Shown here piece by piece: positions 1-8,476 of a DNA stretch of 18,775 nt. Position 1 is the first letter of the stretch. The number at the start of each line of letters is the position of its first letter. The DNA is from Chryseobacterium sp. UBA6632 (GTDB lineage: Bacteria > Bacteroidota > Bacteroidia > Flavobacteriales > Weeksellaceae): NCBI GenBank assembly GCA_002455915.1, contig DKLU01000368.1:1-18775 (forward strand), in the 5' to 3' direction. The position numbers and the translations under genes are program-made. The notes below the pieces were generated by a model. It was not told where the DNA came from. It worked only from the letters and a program-made list of their open reading frames with translations, and made no database searches.

Positions 1-70
1 AACATTGCTGATTGCTGATGAAAAGGATAAGAAAACGGGAGGAAATGTTTATAAGTTTGAATTAAAATAA
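1..70 (+). CDS. C-terminal tail of an unidentified gene (partial)
   Basis: An open frame enters from the left edge (first full codon at position 2) and ends with TAA at 68-70. The visible tail is 22 residues, lysine-rich, ending in ...GNVYKFELK. Too little is present to name a family. That it is a real gene end is supported by the strong hairpin with a T-run that starts directly after the stop codon, as expected for a terminator of a rightward gene. Its neighbour on the other side is the convergent phosphoesterase gene. Confidence 0.55.
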   Translation, partial: TLLIADEKDKKTGGNVYKFELK

Positions 71-103
71 AAAAAATCCGCAGATTATTTCTGCGGATTT
101 TTT
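71..103. terminator. Bidirectional rho-independent terminator
   Basis: A perfect 14-bp inverted repeat (arms 71-84 and 90-103) with a 5-base loop. The core is TCCGCAGA/TCTGCGGA, flanked by A6 on the left and T6 on the right, so it has a U-run when transcribed from either side. It lies between two converging genes (stop at 70 on +, stop at 127 on -), where a shared terminator is expected. Confidence 0.9.
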
Positions 104-126
104 ATAATTATTTAGTTTATTTTCTT

Positions 127-3100
127 CTAAAAAGTCATTCCTAAAGCTGCTGAAATTCTTCCGCCGTCGGAACCGTAGAAATAGTTTAGTCGTGCAGAGA
201 ACATTTCTACAACGCTTAACCAAAATCCGCCACCAACAGATTGATGCCATTTTCTGGAATCTTCATGGTCATTCCATACTCTTCCCAAATCGTAGCCCAA
301 TAAAATTCCCATGTTGGCCGGAACAATATTATTTCTGATTCTTCCGAAATCCCAACGAATTTCCGAGTTGTTGGTAAAGTAAGATCTTCCTGAAAAACGG
401 TCATTTCTGAAAGCTCTCATTCCGTTATTTCCACCAATACTCGCCGCTTGGTAAAATTCAAAATTATTATTACTGATCCACATTCCGTTGCTCGAATTCG
501 CAAAAACGAAATTACCTCTTGGATCAATTCTATGATCGATGGTAAAGGTTCCTTCTAAGGCAAAAAAGTTTTTATCAAGATTGGAAAGATTGGTTTTCCA
601 TTGTAGATTGGCCAAAAACTCCATACCCAAAGTCGGGAAGGCGGCATTATCTAAATTTTTATAACCGAAAGTATAATTAGCTCCTCCAAAATACTGATTA
701 TTAAATACCTCCGGATTTACATCTTGTGAAATATCTACAAAACGATTTCCTTTTCGCTGAACTTTATTATTCTCAAAATTCAACTGAAATTTATTCTCAA
801 TATTTCCCCAGCTTTTTCTGGAAATAGACGGTGCAAAATAGATCTTAGAAATTCTTGCTCTGTTGTATTCACGCTCCGTTTCCTGCTTATCATACGGACT
901 TTCATTAGATAATCCGAAGAAGTTTTCAGAAAAACGCGGAGTGCTGTAAAGGGCATCTAAATTAAAATCCCAGCCCCAGATCGCTTTTTTGAAAATTCCT
1001 TTATACGCCACGTTGAATCCAGCGGTTGCCGTATAAAAATTCACTTTCAACGTATGTCTTTGAGTAAAAGGGTCGCGGATGAAATTATTCACTGTGTAAG
1101 AACCCAATAGTCCTACGATAACACCGTCATCAGGATTGTAATCTAAATTAGGATAGCCCGCAAAAAAGTTGTATTTCGGATGTTTATAATTATAGGTATT
1201 AATATCATAATCATCAGAGATATTTTTCGTTGCTTCATGTGTGTTATAAGTGTTTTTTTGAGATTTGAAATCATAAATTTTTACTTTGCTTCCATTGGTA
1301 ACGTTGTAAGTATCATGATTATAACCTCCAATCAAACGGATGGTTGTTTTAGGTTTTCCATCACCTGAAACATCGTAAATATCATCATCTTCCAAACCAT
1401 AGATCCACAATTCTTTAGTTTTAGAATCATCATACGTTTTTTCAAAAACCAACTCGGGATTTTCCTGCTTTTTGTCTAATGAATATTGTTTTACATTAAC
1501 TGAATTTCCTGTTTTTGTAATCACAAATTTATCAGGATGTACCGTTCCTGCTAACGGAACTTTTTCCTGCAAAACATCAAAATATTGACTTGCATAAGTC
1601 TGTAATTTCAGTTTTCTGGCTTTTAATTTTCTTTGAATATCAGCAATCGTTTCATCTTTTACTTCTTTCGGAAGATTATCAAAAGCTTCATCAATATCTT
1701 TATCACTCAGATGATCCTGAATGTATTTTGCTTGTTCGATCCATTCTGGCTCTGTAGATCTTTTCAAGAAAATTAAATCCAAAGGATAAGGTTCCATCGC
1801 CAGCCATTTTACACTTTTAATATCATCTTTAAACGTCTTCATATGGCGAATTGCAGGAATATTCATAATGATTTTAAAAGCGGTACCATCATATTTACTG
1901 AAAGCCTGATCTCTGTCTCTTGGGATTGGTTTATAAATTACTTTGTCACCTTCCTGATATTCTGCCCATTTCCATTGGTCAGAATGTCTGTCCCAATCGC
2001 CGATCAGCATATCAAAGATTCGTGCTCTGATGTATGATTCCTGATCAATCGAATATTTAGAGTTTTTATTTAAATTTTTCAAAACATCATCCGTAGAAAC
2101 AATATCTTTTGCATTTCCTAATGATGCCAATGTTTTTGGATCTGAAGAAAAACGTTCCTCGATCATGTACATTTCATCTCCGTAATGCTCGTTATATTCT
2201 CCCAAAGCCTTTTGTTTCGGAATGTAATATAATCTCGGATTGCTGTGGAAAAGATTCACTTTATCCGCCAGATTTCCTACTGAAAATGGAGTGAAAGGAT
2301 GATTGGTTGTATAAAAATCAAGCAAGAATTTTTCAGGGAAAGTATTATTCAATTCGTTTCCGAACGTACTTTTTTTGAAAGCGACATTATTAAGAAAACG
2401 AACCGCGCTTTTTTTCACGCCTCGCATTACAAATTCCTGTCCGTCCTGTGCTTTTAATCTCAAACTGTTAGACTGGTTTCCACCACCTTCGCGGAAAGGT
2501 GTATAACCGCCATCCAGTGTGGCAATATTAGCGGTTGGCAGATCGATTGGCATTCCGTAATATTTACGGTAATGTTCTCCCCACAGCCAAGTGTAAAAAC
2601 CTCCTTGTTCGGTTAATTTTTTAGGATAAATGGTTGATGTAACCTGTGATGGAATTGAACTTGGAAAATCATTGATAAATTTCTTCGGCTTATCAAAAAC
2701 TTGGATCTGTGCTAATTTTTCGAATTTATTCTCTTTTGTAGAAAAATATTCAACATCGGTGCTTTGATCTTTTCTGATATTTAAGACCGCAAAGCCACTT
2801 CCTCCGTATGAGAAATCAGTTTTCTCGGCAATGGTGGCAGGATCTGTTTTAGAACCCGCGCCACTGATGATCTGTCGAATATTTCTTTCCTGATGATATT
2901 GAAGATTATGATCGTGCCCGGAAACAAAAATAATATTGTCTTTATCCTGAACAATACTTTTTAATCTTCCGGCAAGATCGGCGTAATGTTGATTGTTGAT
3001 ATCCTGTGTATTGGCTCCCGAAGCATTTCTCAAAATATTAATCGTCGTAGCAATTGCCGGAGCCGGAATTTTACCTTTTAAAGGAAAAAGATGAGTTTTT

Positions 3101-3843
3101 GCAGAATTAAAACCTGCGTGAATTCCGCTGCTTATGATTGGATGATGAAGGGCAACGATGATTTTTTTATCCTGATTTTTATTAATTAAATCTTTAAATT
3201 CAGTGAAGAGATCTTCGCGGGTTTTGATGTCACAATTTTTATTGATCCCAGGATATTTATCCCAATTTACGAGAGCCCATTCTGTATCAATAACAATTAA
3301 TTTAATATCTTTTGTTAAGCTGATATCATCAATTCCGCATGAATTTTTTGGCAGAAAAGCCTTTTTATCATTAAAATAATTTTTAACGAAATCTTCCTGA
3401 GCTTTTAAACCGTTCAATCCGTGATACCAATCATGATTTCCGGGAATGACAACCGTTTTGCCTTTAAAATTTTTGGTAATATCCAGCTGATTTTCCAGTT
3501 TTTGCTTTGCCAATGCGTAATCTTTGCTGGATTCTTTAGGCATTCCGCTGGGATAGATATTATCTCCCAAAAAGATCAGCATAGAATTTTTATCTGCAGA
3601 ATCTAGCTTTGATCTCAGAAAGTTTAAGGTGTTCTGAGCCTGCATTTCATCGGAATTTCCGGCATCCCCAATAAGGAAAATTTTAAAGTCATTTTCAGAT
3701 TCTATATCAGATTTTTCTACTTCAGATAAGTTTTTACCCTTTTTTACGTTATATGTTGCGCAGGAATAAAGAACTCCGGCAGACAATACTACTCTAAGGA
3801 CAATAGAAGTATTTTTTAGATGAGTTTTAAAGGATAAATTCAT
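127..3843 (-). CDS. Lipoprotein: calcineurin-like metallophosphoesterase, kinase-like middle region, Omp85-type outer-membrane barrel
   Basis: 1238 residues. The N-terminus is a lipoprotein signal (hydrophobic stretch, lipobox LYSC, Cys28). Residues ~54-355 form a calcineurin-like phosphoesterase with all metal-site motifs in order: GDAGN at 59-63, GDNIY at 93-97, GNHDW at 135-139, ALHHP at 231-235 and GHDH at 309-312. Residues ~455-760 are a separate region with EFVMRGVKK (470-478), IGDWDRH (614-620) and PRDRDQAF (641-648), resembling the nucleotide-lysine, catalytic loop and metal-Asp elements of HipA/Fam20C-like kinases; this reading is inference. Residues ~890-1238 look like a surface-antigen/Omp85 barrel: alternating aromatic strands, GMRAFRNDRFSG (1141-1152) resembling the RGF loop, and a terminal Phe. 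It probably sits in the outer membrane and hydrolyses an unknown phosphoester. ATG start. Divergent from the HD gene with only 26 bp between. Confidence 0.88.
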   Translation of the reverse strand: MNLSFKTHLKNTSIVLRVVLSAGVLYSCATYNVKKGKNLSEVEKSDIESENDFKIFLIGDAGNSDEMQAQNTLNFLRSKLDSADKNSMLIFLGDNIYPSGMPKESSKDYALAKQKLENQLDITKNFKGKTVVIPGNHDWYHGLNGLKAQEDFVKNYFNDKKAFLPKNSCGIDDISLTKDIKLIVIDTEWALVNWDKYPGINKNCDIKTREDLFTEFKDLINKNQDKKIIVALHHPIISSGIHAGFNSAKTHLFPLKGKIPAPAIATTINILRNASGANTQDINNQHYADLAGRLKSIVQDKDNIIFVSGHDHNLQYHQERNIRQIISGAGSKTDPATIAEKTDFSYGGSGFAVLNIRKDQSTDVEYFSTKENKFEKLAQIQVFDKPKKFINDFPSSIPSQVTSTIYPKKLTEQGGFYTWLWGEHYRKYYGMPIDLPTANIATLDGGYTPFREGGGNQSNSLRLKAQDGQEFVMRGVKKSAVRFLNNVAFKKSTFGNELNNTFPEKFLLDFYTTNHPFTPFSVGNLADKVNLFHSNPRLYYIPKQKALGEYNEHYGDEMYMIEERFSSDPKTLASLGNAKDIVSTDDVLKNLNKNSKYSIDQESYIRARIFDMLIGDWDRHSDQWKWAEYQEGDKVIYKPIPRDRDQAFSKYDGTAFKIIMNIPAIRHMKTFKDDIKSVKWLAMEPYPLDLIFLKRSTEPEWIEQAKYIQDHLSDKDIDEAFDNLPKEVKDETIADIQRKLKARKLKLQTYASQYFDVLQEKVPLAGTVHPDKFVITKTGNSVNVKQYSLDKKQENPELVFEKTYDDSKTKELWIYGLEDDDIYDVSGDGKPKTTIRLIGGYNHDTYNVTNGSKVKIYDFKSQKNTYNTHEATKNISDDYDINTYNYKHPKYNFFAGYPNLDYNPDDGVIVGLLGSYTVNNFIRDPFTQRHTLKVNFYTATAGFNVAYKGIFKKAIWGWDFNLDALYSTPRFSENFFGLSNESPYDKQETEREYNRARISKIYFAPSISRKSWGNIENKFQLNFENNKVQRKGNRFVDISQDVNPEVFNNQYFGGANYTFGYKNLDNAAFPTLGMEFLANLQWKTNLSNLDKNFFALEGTFTIDHRIDPRGNFVFANSSNGMWISNNNFEFYQAASIGGNNGMRAFRNDRFSGRSYFTNNSEIRWDFGRIRNNIVPANMGILLGYDLGRVWNDHEDSRKWHQSVGGGFWLSVVEMFSARLNYFYGSDGGRISAALGMTF

Positions 3844-3869
3844 AAATTTACATTAACAAATAATCGGCC

Positions 3870-5042
3870 ATGAGCATTTTACAAAAAGCCAAAGATTACG
3901 TTGAAATCTTATTCAAAGATAAGTTATCTTCTGTATATTTTTATCATAATTTTATCCATACCACATATACGGTAAACAAAGCGGAGGAAATTATGAAAAA
4001 CACACCTGTCTCTGCGGAAGATCAGGAAAAAGTGTTGTTAGCGCTTTGGTTTCACGATACAGGATATATCGAATGCGCGCTTAATCACGAAGAAAAAGGC
4101 GTAGAGATTATGAAGGATTTTCTACAAAAAGAAAATTATCCAGAAAATGAGATTGCAGAAATCACCAAGCTTATTTTGGCTACCAAAATTACTTACGAGC
4201 CTCAAAACTTATTGGAGCAAATTGTAAAAGATGCCGATTGCAGCCATTTTGCAAGCCATGACTACAACGATATTTCTGACGCGCTGAGAAAAGAGTGGGA
4301 GCTTACCAATGTACGATGTTTCTCGAATGATGAATGGAATGCCGGTAACCTTGAAATGCTGAAAAATAAGCATCAATATTATACAGAATATGCGAAGACC
4401 AACTGGCAGCCGCTGAAAGAGAAAAATATCAAGAAAATTGAGAAAAAACTAGAAAAAGAAGAAGATAAAAAAGAAAATTCGGGGAGTAAAAAGGAGAAAG
4501 AAAAAGAAATAAAACCGGATAGAAGTGTGGATACTTTGTTCAGAGTGACGTTGAATAACCACACAAGACTGAGTGATATCGCCGACAGCAAAGCGAATAT
4601 TTTACTTTCTGTAAATGCCATTATCATTTCCGTTTGTCTTTCTGTTTTGGTTCCTAAATTAGATGCTCCGAAAAATTCTCACCTGGTTATTCCGAGTTTT
4701 ATTTTGCTATTATCCAGTGTTCTGACAATTATTTTCGCCATTTTATCCACAAAACCAAATGTGACGAAAACGAAATTCACCAATGAGGATATTCAAAACA
4801 GAAAAGTGAATCTTTTGTTCTTCGGAAACTTCCATCAAATGTTGTTTGATGATTATCATAATGCGATGAAAGATTTGATTAAAGACCGAGATTATATTTA
4901 TGATTCTATGGTGAAAGATCTTTATTTTTTAGGTAAAGTTTTAGACAGAAAATACAAGCTTTTATCGACAACGTATAAGATTTTCATGGCGGGAATTATC
5001 ATTTCTGTGTTGTCTTTCGGATATGCGTTTCTTTCGCTTTAA
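3870..5042 (+). CDS. HD-domain phosphohydrolase fused to a Pycsar-type transmembrane effector (PycTM/DUF5706-like)
   Basis: 390 residues. The N-terminal ~170 residues form an HD domain: YHNFIH with H30, the WFHD pair H62-D63, and KDADCSH with D121/D123, so all metal ligands appear present. Residues ~181-217 are a highly charged K/E-rich linker, likely coiled coil. From ~219 the sequence matches the Pycsar effector family: RLSDIADSKANILLSVNAI (233-251) followed by three predicted membrane helices (~243-262, ~270-292, ~372-389). In Pycsar defence, PycTM proteins respond to cCMP/cUMP made by a PycC cyclase and damage the membrane; no cyclase is visible here. The HD part could degrade a cyclic nucleotide or alarmone; its substrate is unknown. 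Probably co-transcribed with the bestrophin-like gene 30 bp downstream. ATG start 26 bp from the divergent gene. Confidence 0.88.
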   Translation: MSILQKAKDYVEILFKDKLSSVYFYHNFIHTTYTVNKAEEIMKNTPVSAEDQEKVLLALWFHDTGYIECALNHEEKGVEIMKDFLQKENYPENEIAEITKLILATKITYEPQNLLEQIVKDADCSHFASHDYNDISDALRKEWELTNVRCFSNDEWNAGNLEMLKNKHQYYTEYAKTNWQPLKEKNIKKIEKKLEKEEDKKENSGSKKEKEKEIKPDRSVDTLFRVTLNNHTRLSDIADSKANILLSVNAIIISVCLSVLVPKLDAPKNSHLVIPSFILLLSSVLTIIFAILSTKPNVTKTKFTNEDIQNRKVNLLFFGNFHQMLFDDYHNAMKDLIKDRDYIYDSMVKDLYFLGKVLDRKYKLLSTTYKIFMAGIIISVLSFGYAFLSL

Positions 5043-5072
5043 CTGTGAAATTTAATATAAACCAATAAGAAA

Positions 5073-5987
5073 ATGATTGTAAGACAGCGTGCCAATTGGT
5101 TGAGAATGTTATTTATATGGAGAGGTTCTGTGTTGAAGAAAATAATGGCTCAACTTTTTGTGATTTTGCTGTTTTCGCTGTTTATTTATTTTTTTAAAGG
5201 AAGAATTTTCGATTATAAAGTTCATCTTAATCCGACTATTTTCACGTTAATTGGTTTGGCTTTAGCGATTTTTATGGGCTTTTGTAATTCCGCGAGCTAT
5301 GACCGCTTTTGGGAAGGAAGAAAACTTTGGGGATTGCTCGTAATTGAAACTCGATCGCTAACCCGACAGATTTTATCTTATATTCCGAATGTTTCAAAAG
5401 AAGAAAAGCAAAAAATCATAAAACTGATCTCTGCATTTTGCTGGGCTTTGAATTATCAATTAAGAGATAAGTCGGGAACGGGAAATTTACCTCAATTGCT
5501 TTCTCCGGAGCAGCTGGAGCAGATAAATGGGAAAAAGTTTATTCCGAGTATTATTTTAGGATTTATTGCAGATTGGCTTCATGAGCAACATCAAAAAGGA
5601 AATATTGACACGATTATTTTAACCCAAATAGACGATCAACTGAATCAGTTCTCTAATATTTCCGGAGGTTGCGAAAGAATTTATAACACGCCTTTGCCTT
5701 TTGCATACAGCGTTTTGCTGCATCGTACCGTGTATTTGTACTGCTTTTGGTTACCTTTCGGGTTGGTAGATACTTTGGGCTGGATGATGCCGTTGATTGT
5801 TTTGTTGATAAGCTATACTTTTATTGCTTTAGATGCTATTATTCAGGAGATTGGCGAACCGTTCGGTGAGGAAGAAAATGATTTGGCTTTAAACAGCATT
5901 TGCAGAACGATTGAGTTTTCAATTTTTGAGCAGGCGGAAATTACGCAAGGAGAATTGAAAAAACCGGATTCTTATTTTGTTGATTAA
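5073..5987 (+). CDS. Bestrophin-like (UPF0187 family) membrane channel
   Basis: 304 residues, the usual length for bacterial bestrophins. Family marks: hydrophobic helix ~26-41, pore-lining helix ~56-75 followed by SYDRFWEGRKLWG (75-87), GGCERIYNTPLPFAY (198-212), hydrophobic segments ~214-250, and the acidic stretch EIGEPFGEEENDL (259-271) that corresponds to the conserved cytosolic clasp. Members form pentameric anion or cation channels in the inner membrane; ion selectivity cannot be read here. ATG start, 30 bp after the HD/PycTM gene and the same orientation, so likely one operon. The stop codon overlaps the stop of the convergent GAF gene within TTAA (5984-5987), with no terminator between them. 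Confidence 0.88.
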   Translation: MIVRQRANWLRMLFIWRGSVLKKIMAQLFVILLFSLFIYFFKGRIFDYKVHLNPTIFTLIGLALAIFMGFCNSASYDRFWEGRKLWGLLVIETRSLTRQILSYIPNVSKEEKQKIIKLISAFCWALNYQLRDKSGTGNLPQLLSPEQLEQINGKKFIPSIILGFIADWLHEQHQKGNIDTIILTQIDDQLNQFSNISGGCERIYNTPLPFAYSVLLHRTVYLYCFWLPFGLVDTLGWMMPLIVLLISYTFIALDAIIQEIGEPFGEEENDLALNSICRTIEFSIFEQAEITQGELKKPDSYFVD

Positions 5988-8290
5988 ATACGAGTTAAGG
6001 AAACCCTCAACGCCAATAATCCCGTAATCCCCTGCAGATCTTCAACTCTTAAAAACTCAACATCACTCTGAAGAATTCCTTTTTTCTGAAGTTTGGTGAT
6101 GTATTCCAAGTATTCTTTCTGGTTTTCCATGCCGAAATAAACGATAGTAATTTTTCCGGGGCAGGTAATTCTTTCCTGAGAATCTTTTACATGCGCTTTA
6201 TCCAGACGTTTTTTGATGATTTCATAGTACGAATTGTAGGCGCCATCAATATCAAAACGTTTTTCATCCATTCGGAAGCGGATGTCTACTTTTTCATTAT
6301 AAACGAAAATCAGCGAAGCAATATCTAAAGGAATCGAAAGATCCTGTTTGAAATTCTGAAATTCCCGTTCCATATTGCAGATGGTTTTCAGCTGCCAATA
6401 TCTCAGCTTATGAACAACTTTTGAGGAATACTGCAGATCAGGAGCGATATTTTGACCGATAAACAAATTATGTTCTACTCCGTCAGATTTAAAACGCTCA
6501 TAATAATGTGGGAAAATCTGCTGCGCCTTTACCTGACTTTCATCCAGCATATCGGCTAGTTTTCTGTTAACCAGTGTGATTGATTCGTCAAGGCTTCTTC
6601 TGTGGCTATAAAATAAATGATTCTGACTGAAAACTTTAGAAAAATATTCTTTGATTTTTTTCTTTACATTTTCAGAGCTTTTTATTTCAAGCTTGCCCTG
6701 TAAATAAGGATGAATTTCATCTCTCAGTAATCTTTGTAGGCGTTGTTCCGTGTCTGCCTTAATTTCATTATTCAGTTCATTTTCAAAAATATCTAATGCC
6801 AATAAATATTTCTCCGAATCTGAATTAATGATTGAAAAAATATCGTGAAGACAATCGATTTGCTCATTCAGGTCTTCCAACATTAAATTGAAACGTTTTT
6901 CTGAAGAAGAACGAATGTCTGAAAAGCCAAAAAGCGGTGTTAAATTTTTAAATGAAATCTGTTTTAAAGTGTATATTTTTCTCGATAGAAAAGCGTTGAA
7001 ATACTTCTCGGCTTCACTTCTGAATTTCCAAACAACACTGTCGTGAATCGTAGTATATTCACGCTGAATAATCGCTTCAATCTGATTGTTTCGCTCAAAA
7101 CTGAATCTTGACAGTGAGAAAAGAATCATATCAACAAAAAATTCAAGCTTTTTGAGTTTTAAACCATTTAAACTGTTGGGTTGAGGCGATGTAAACTCCA
7201 TGATCGCCAACAGTTCGTTGTCTTTCATAATCGGAATCACCATAAAACTGTTGATATTGTTATCTTTTAAAATATTAAAAGATGGCATTTTTTTGATGTG
7301 AGAATCTAAGTTATCAACATTGGAAACTACAATTGGTTTGGAATTATAACTAAAATTCTCAAAAGCCGTTTTTCGAACTTCTTCATCAAAAGTGTTGATC
7401 CAGAAATCGAGGATGTGATTGGTAAATACATTTTCGTAGATCGGAACTTTATCAAGTCTTTTTTCCTTTTTGTTGAAAAGCATTAACCCAAAATTGAGTT
7501 CGGAAATGTCGAAATAAGACTTAAAAATCTCGGTTAAATTTTCATCGGGAATCAAGTTTTCCGGATCTATTTTAATCATACTGGACTTTAGATCAGATAA
7601 AGCGACTTCAGAAGTACAGTCCACCAAGGAAATAATAGAAAATCCGCTTAAAACCCATGATTTTGAAGGGAAATATTTTTTCCACAATTTGATATCATCA
7701 AGATTTTCCAACAGCATATTGATGGTATCTTCATCCGGAATTTTCACACCGTCCGTAGGATAAACTTCACTAAAATCGGAGTTTACCGTAATTTTATAAT
7801 GTTTCATGATTCCCTGTTTATTGGGAATGTCATAATAAAAAGGGATGGAGGCTTTTATATCCCGTTTGAAATAGGTCTGAACGATAAGGCAACAGCAGAA
7901 AACATAGAATTCATCGTCATTGATATTTCTTAGTTCTATTTCGAAATCTTTTCCAGCGTCTTTCAGAATATTTTTAAATCTTTCGGTGTAATTGAAGGTA
8001 ATATTTGAAAGGGGAATGCTTGCGGCTTTTATTTCATTGTTGGTAAGTCCGGTCGGGAAAAGGTCTGCCAGAAGCAGCTTGATGAGGTCTTCGTATTTAT
8101 CGAGTAACGTTAAATCCTGAAAACCGTCTCTCAGTTCCTGAAAGTTTTTTGTTTTATCAATCAGTGATTCGGCGTAGTTGACACGATACTCCAGCCTGTC
8201 ATTATATCGAATATGCTCCAGCACATCCAAATATTTTTTGAACGAAATATAAACCTGAAATGGAGAATCTTTTTTGTGGAAACTAGCCAA
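5984..8290 (-). CDS. GAF-domain-containing protein, probable cytoplasmic sensor
   Basis: 768 residues, no signal peptide or membrane segment. The N-terminal ~240 residues are of unknown fold, beginning with a motif around SPFQVYISFKKYLDVLEHI (9-27). Residues ~250-395 read as a GAF domain: alternating strands, PIVVSNVDN at 319-327 and the typical MVIPIMKDNELLAIMEF strand-turn-strand at 350-366. A helical region rich in charged residues (~400-600) and a mixed C-terminal region (~610-768) follow, without kinase, cyclase or DNA-binding motifs. Ligand and output are unknown. The start appears to be TTG (8288-8290): the frame is open upstream to an in-frame TAG, but no ATG occurs there, and the first internal Met is at residue 162. 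Likely transcribed alone. Confidence 0.8.
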   Translation of the reverse strand: MASFHKKDSPFQVYISFKKYLDVLEHIRYNDRLEYRVNYAESLIDKTKNFQELRDGFQDLTLLDKYEDLIKLLLADLFPTGLTNNEIKAASIPLSNITFNYTERFKNILKDAGKDFEIELRNINDDEFYVFCCCLIVQTYFKRDIKASIPFYYDIPNKQGIMKHYKITVNSDFSEVYPTDGVKIPDEDTINMLLENLDDIKLWKKYFPSKSWVLSGFSIISLVDCTSEVALSDLKSSMIKIDPENLIPDENLTEIFKSYFDISELNFGLMLFNKKEKRLDKVPIYENVFTNHILDFWINTFDEEVRKTAFENFSYNSKPIVVSNVDNLDSHIKKMPSFNILKDNNINSFMVIPIMKDNELLAIMEFTSPQPNSLNGLKLKKLEFFVDMILFSLSRFSFERNNQIEAIIQREYTTIHDSVVWKFRSEAEKYFNAFLSRKIYTLKQISFKNLTPLFGFSDIRSSSEKRFNLMLEDLNEQIDCLHDIFSIINSDSEKYLLALDIFENELNNEIKADTEQRLQRLLRDEIHPYLQGKLEIKSSENVKKKIKEYFSKVFSQNHLFYSHRRSLDESITLVNRKLADMLDESQVKAQQIFPHYYERFKSDGVEHNLFIGQNIAPDLQYSSKVVHKLRYWQLKTICNMEREFQNFKQDLSIPLDIASLIFVYNEKVDIRFRMDEKRFDIDGAYNSYYEIIKKRLDKAHVKDSQERITCPGKITIVYFGMENQKEYLEYITKLQKKGILQSDVEFLRVEDLQGITGLLALRVSLTRI

Positions 8291-8392
8291 AGCTGAAATT
8301 TCAAGTAAAGTTATGAAAAAAGCGGGATTTGAAGATCGTGTATTTTTATTATTCTTCTAAGTGTTTGAATAGATTGTTATCAGATTTTATTT

Positions 8393-8404
8393 AATTTCGA
8401 AATT
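8393..8404. promoter_or_regulatory. 12-bp perfect palindrome in the only sizeable intergenic gap
   Basis: AATTTCGAAATT is a perfect palindrome about 100 bp upstream of the GAF gene start, in the 186-bp gap 8291-8476. It could be an operator for the GAF gene, but in AT-rich DNA a 12-bp palindrome can arise by chance. No clear TTG/TAnnTTTG promoter pair was found near it. Confidence 0.2.
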
Positions 8405-8411
8405 CGACATC

Positions 8412-8427
8412 AAAAAAGGCAGCCTTT
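8412..8427 (-). terminator. Possible terminator of the leftward lipoprotein operon
   Basis: On the minus strand AAAGG-CTG-CCTTT forms a short hairpin (8415-8427) that runs straight into six T residues (complement of the A-run 8412-8417). It lies about 50 bp past the last stop codon (8477) of the long leftward gene cluster, the place where a terminator is expected. The stem is only 5 bp, so the call is tentative. Confidence 0.4.
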
Positions 8428-8476
8428 GGAAGGTTTTAATTCTTTGTAGAGAAAAGTGAATTATTTTCGAATGATT

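Noticed and set aside
3857..3887. Possible promoter (TTTTTG, 19 bases, TATTTG on the minus strand) for the phosphoesterase gene
   Set aside because: The -7 element does not match TAnnTTTG fully and would leave only a few bases of leader; too weak in AT-rich sequence.
4379..4627. 82-codon minus-strand frame rich in Ser and Phe
   Set aside because: It is the complement of the Lys/Glu-rich linker of the HD-PycTM gene, so its composition is explained by that.
8313..8360. Short plus-strand frame starting MKKAGFED in the gap before the GAF gene
   Set aside because: Only 15 codons, no ribosome-binding or family evidence.
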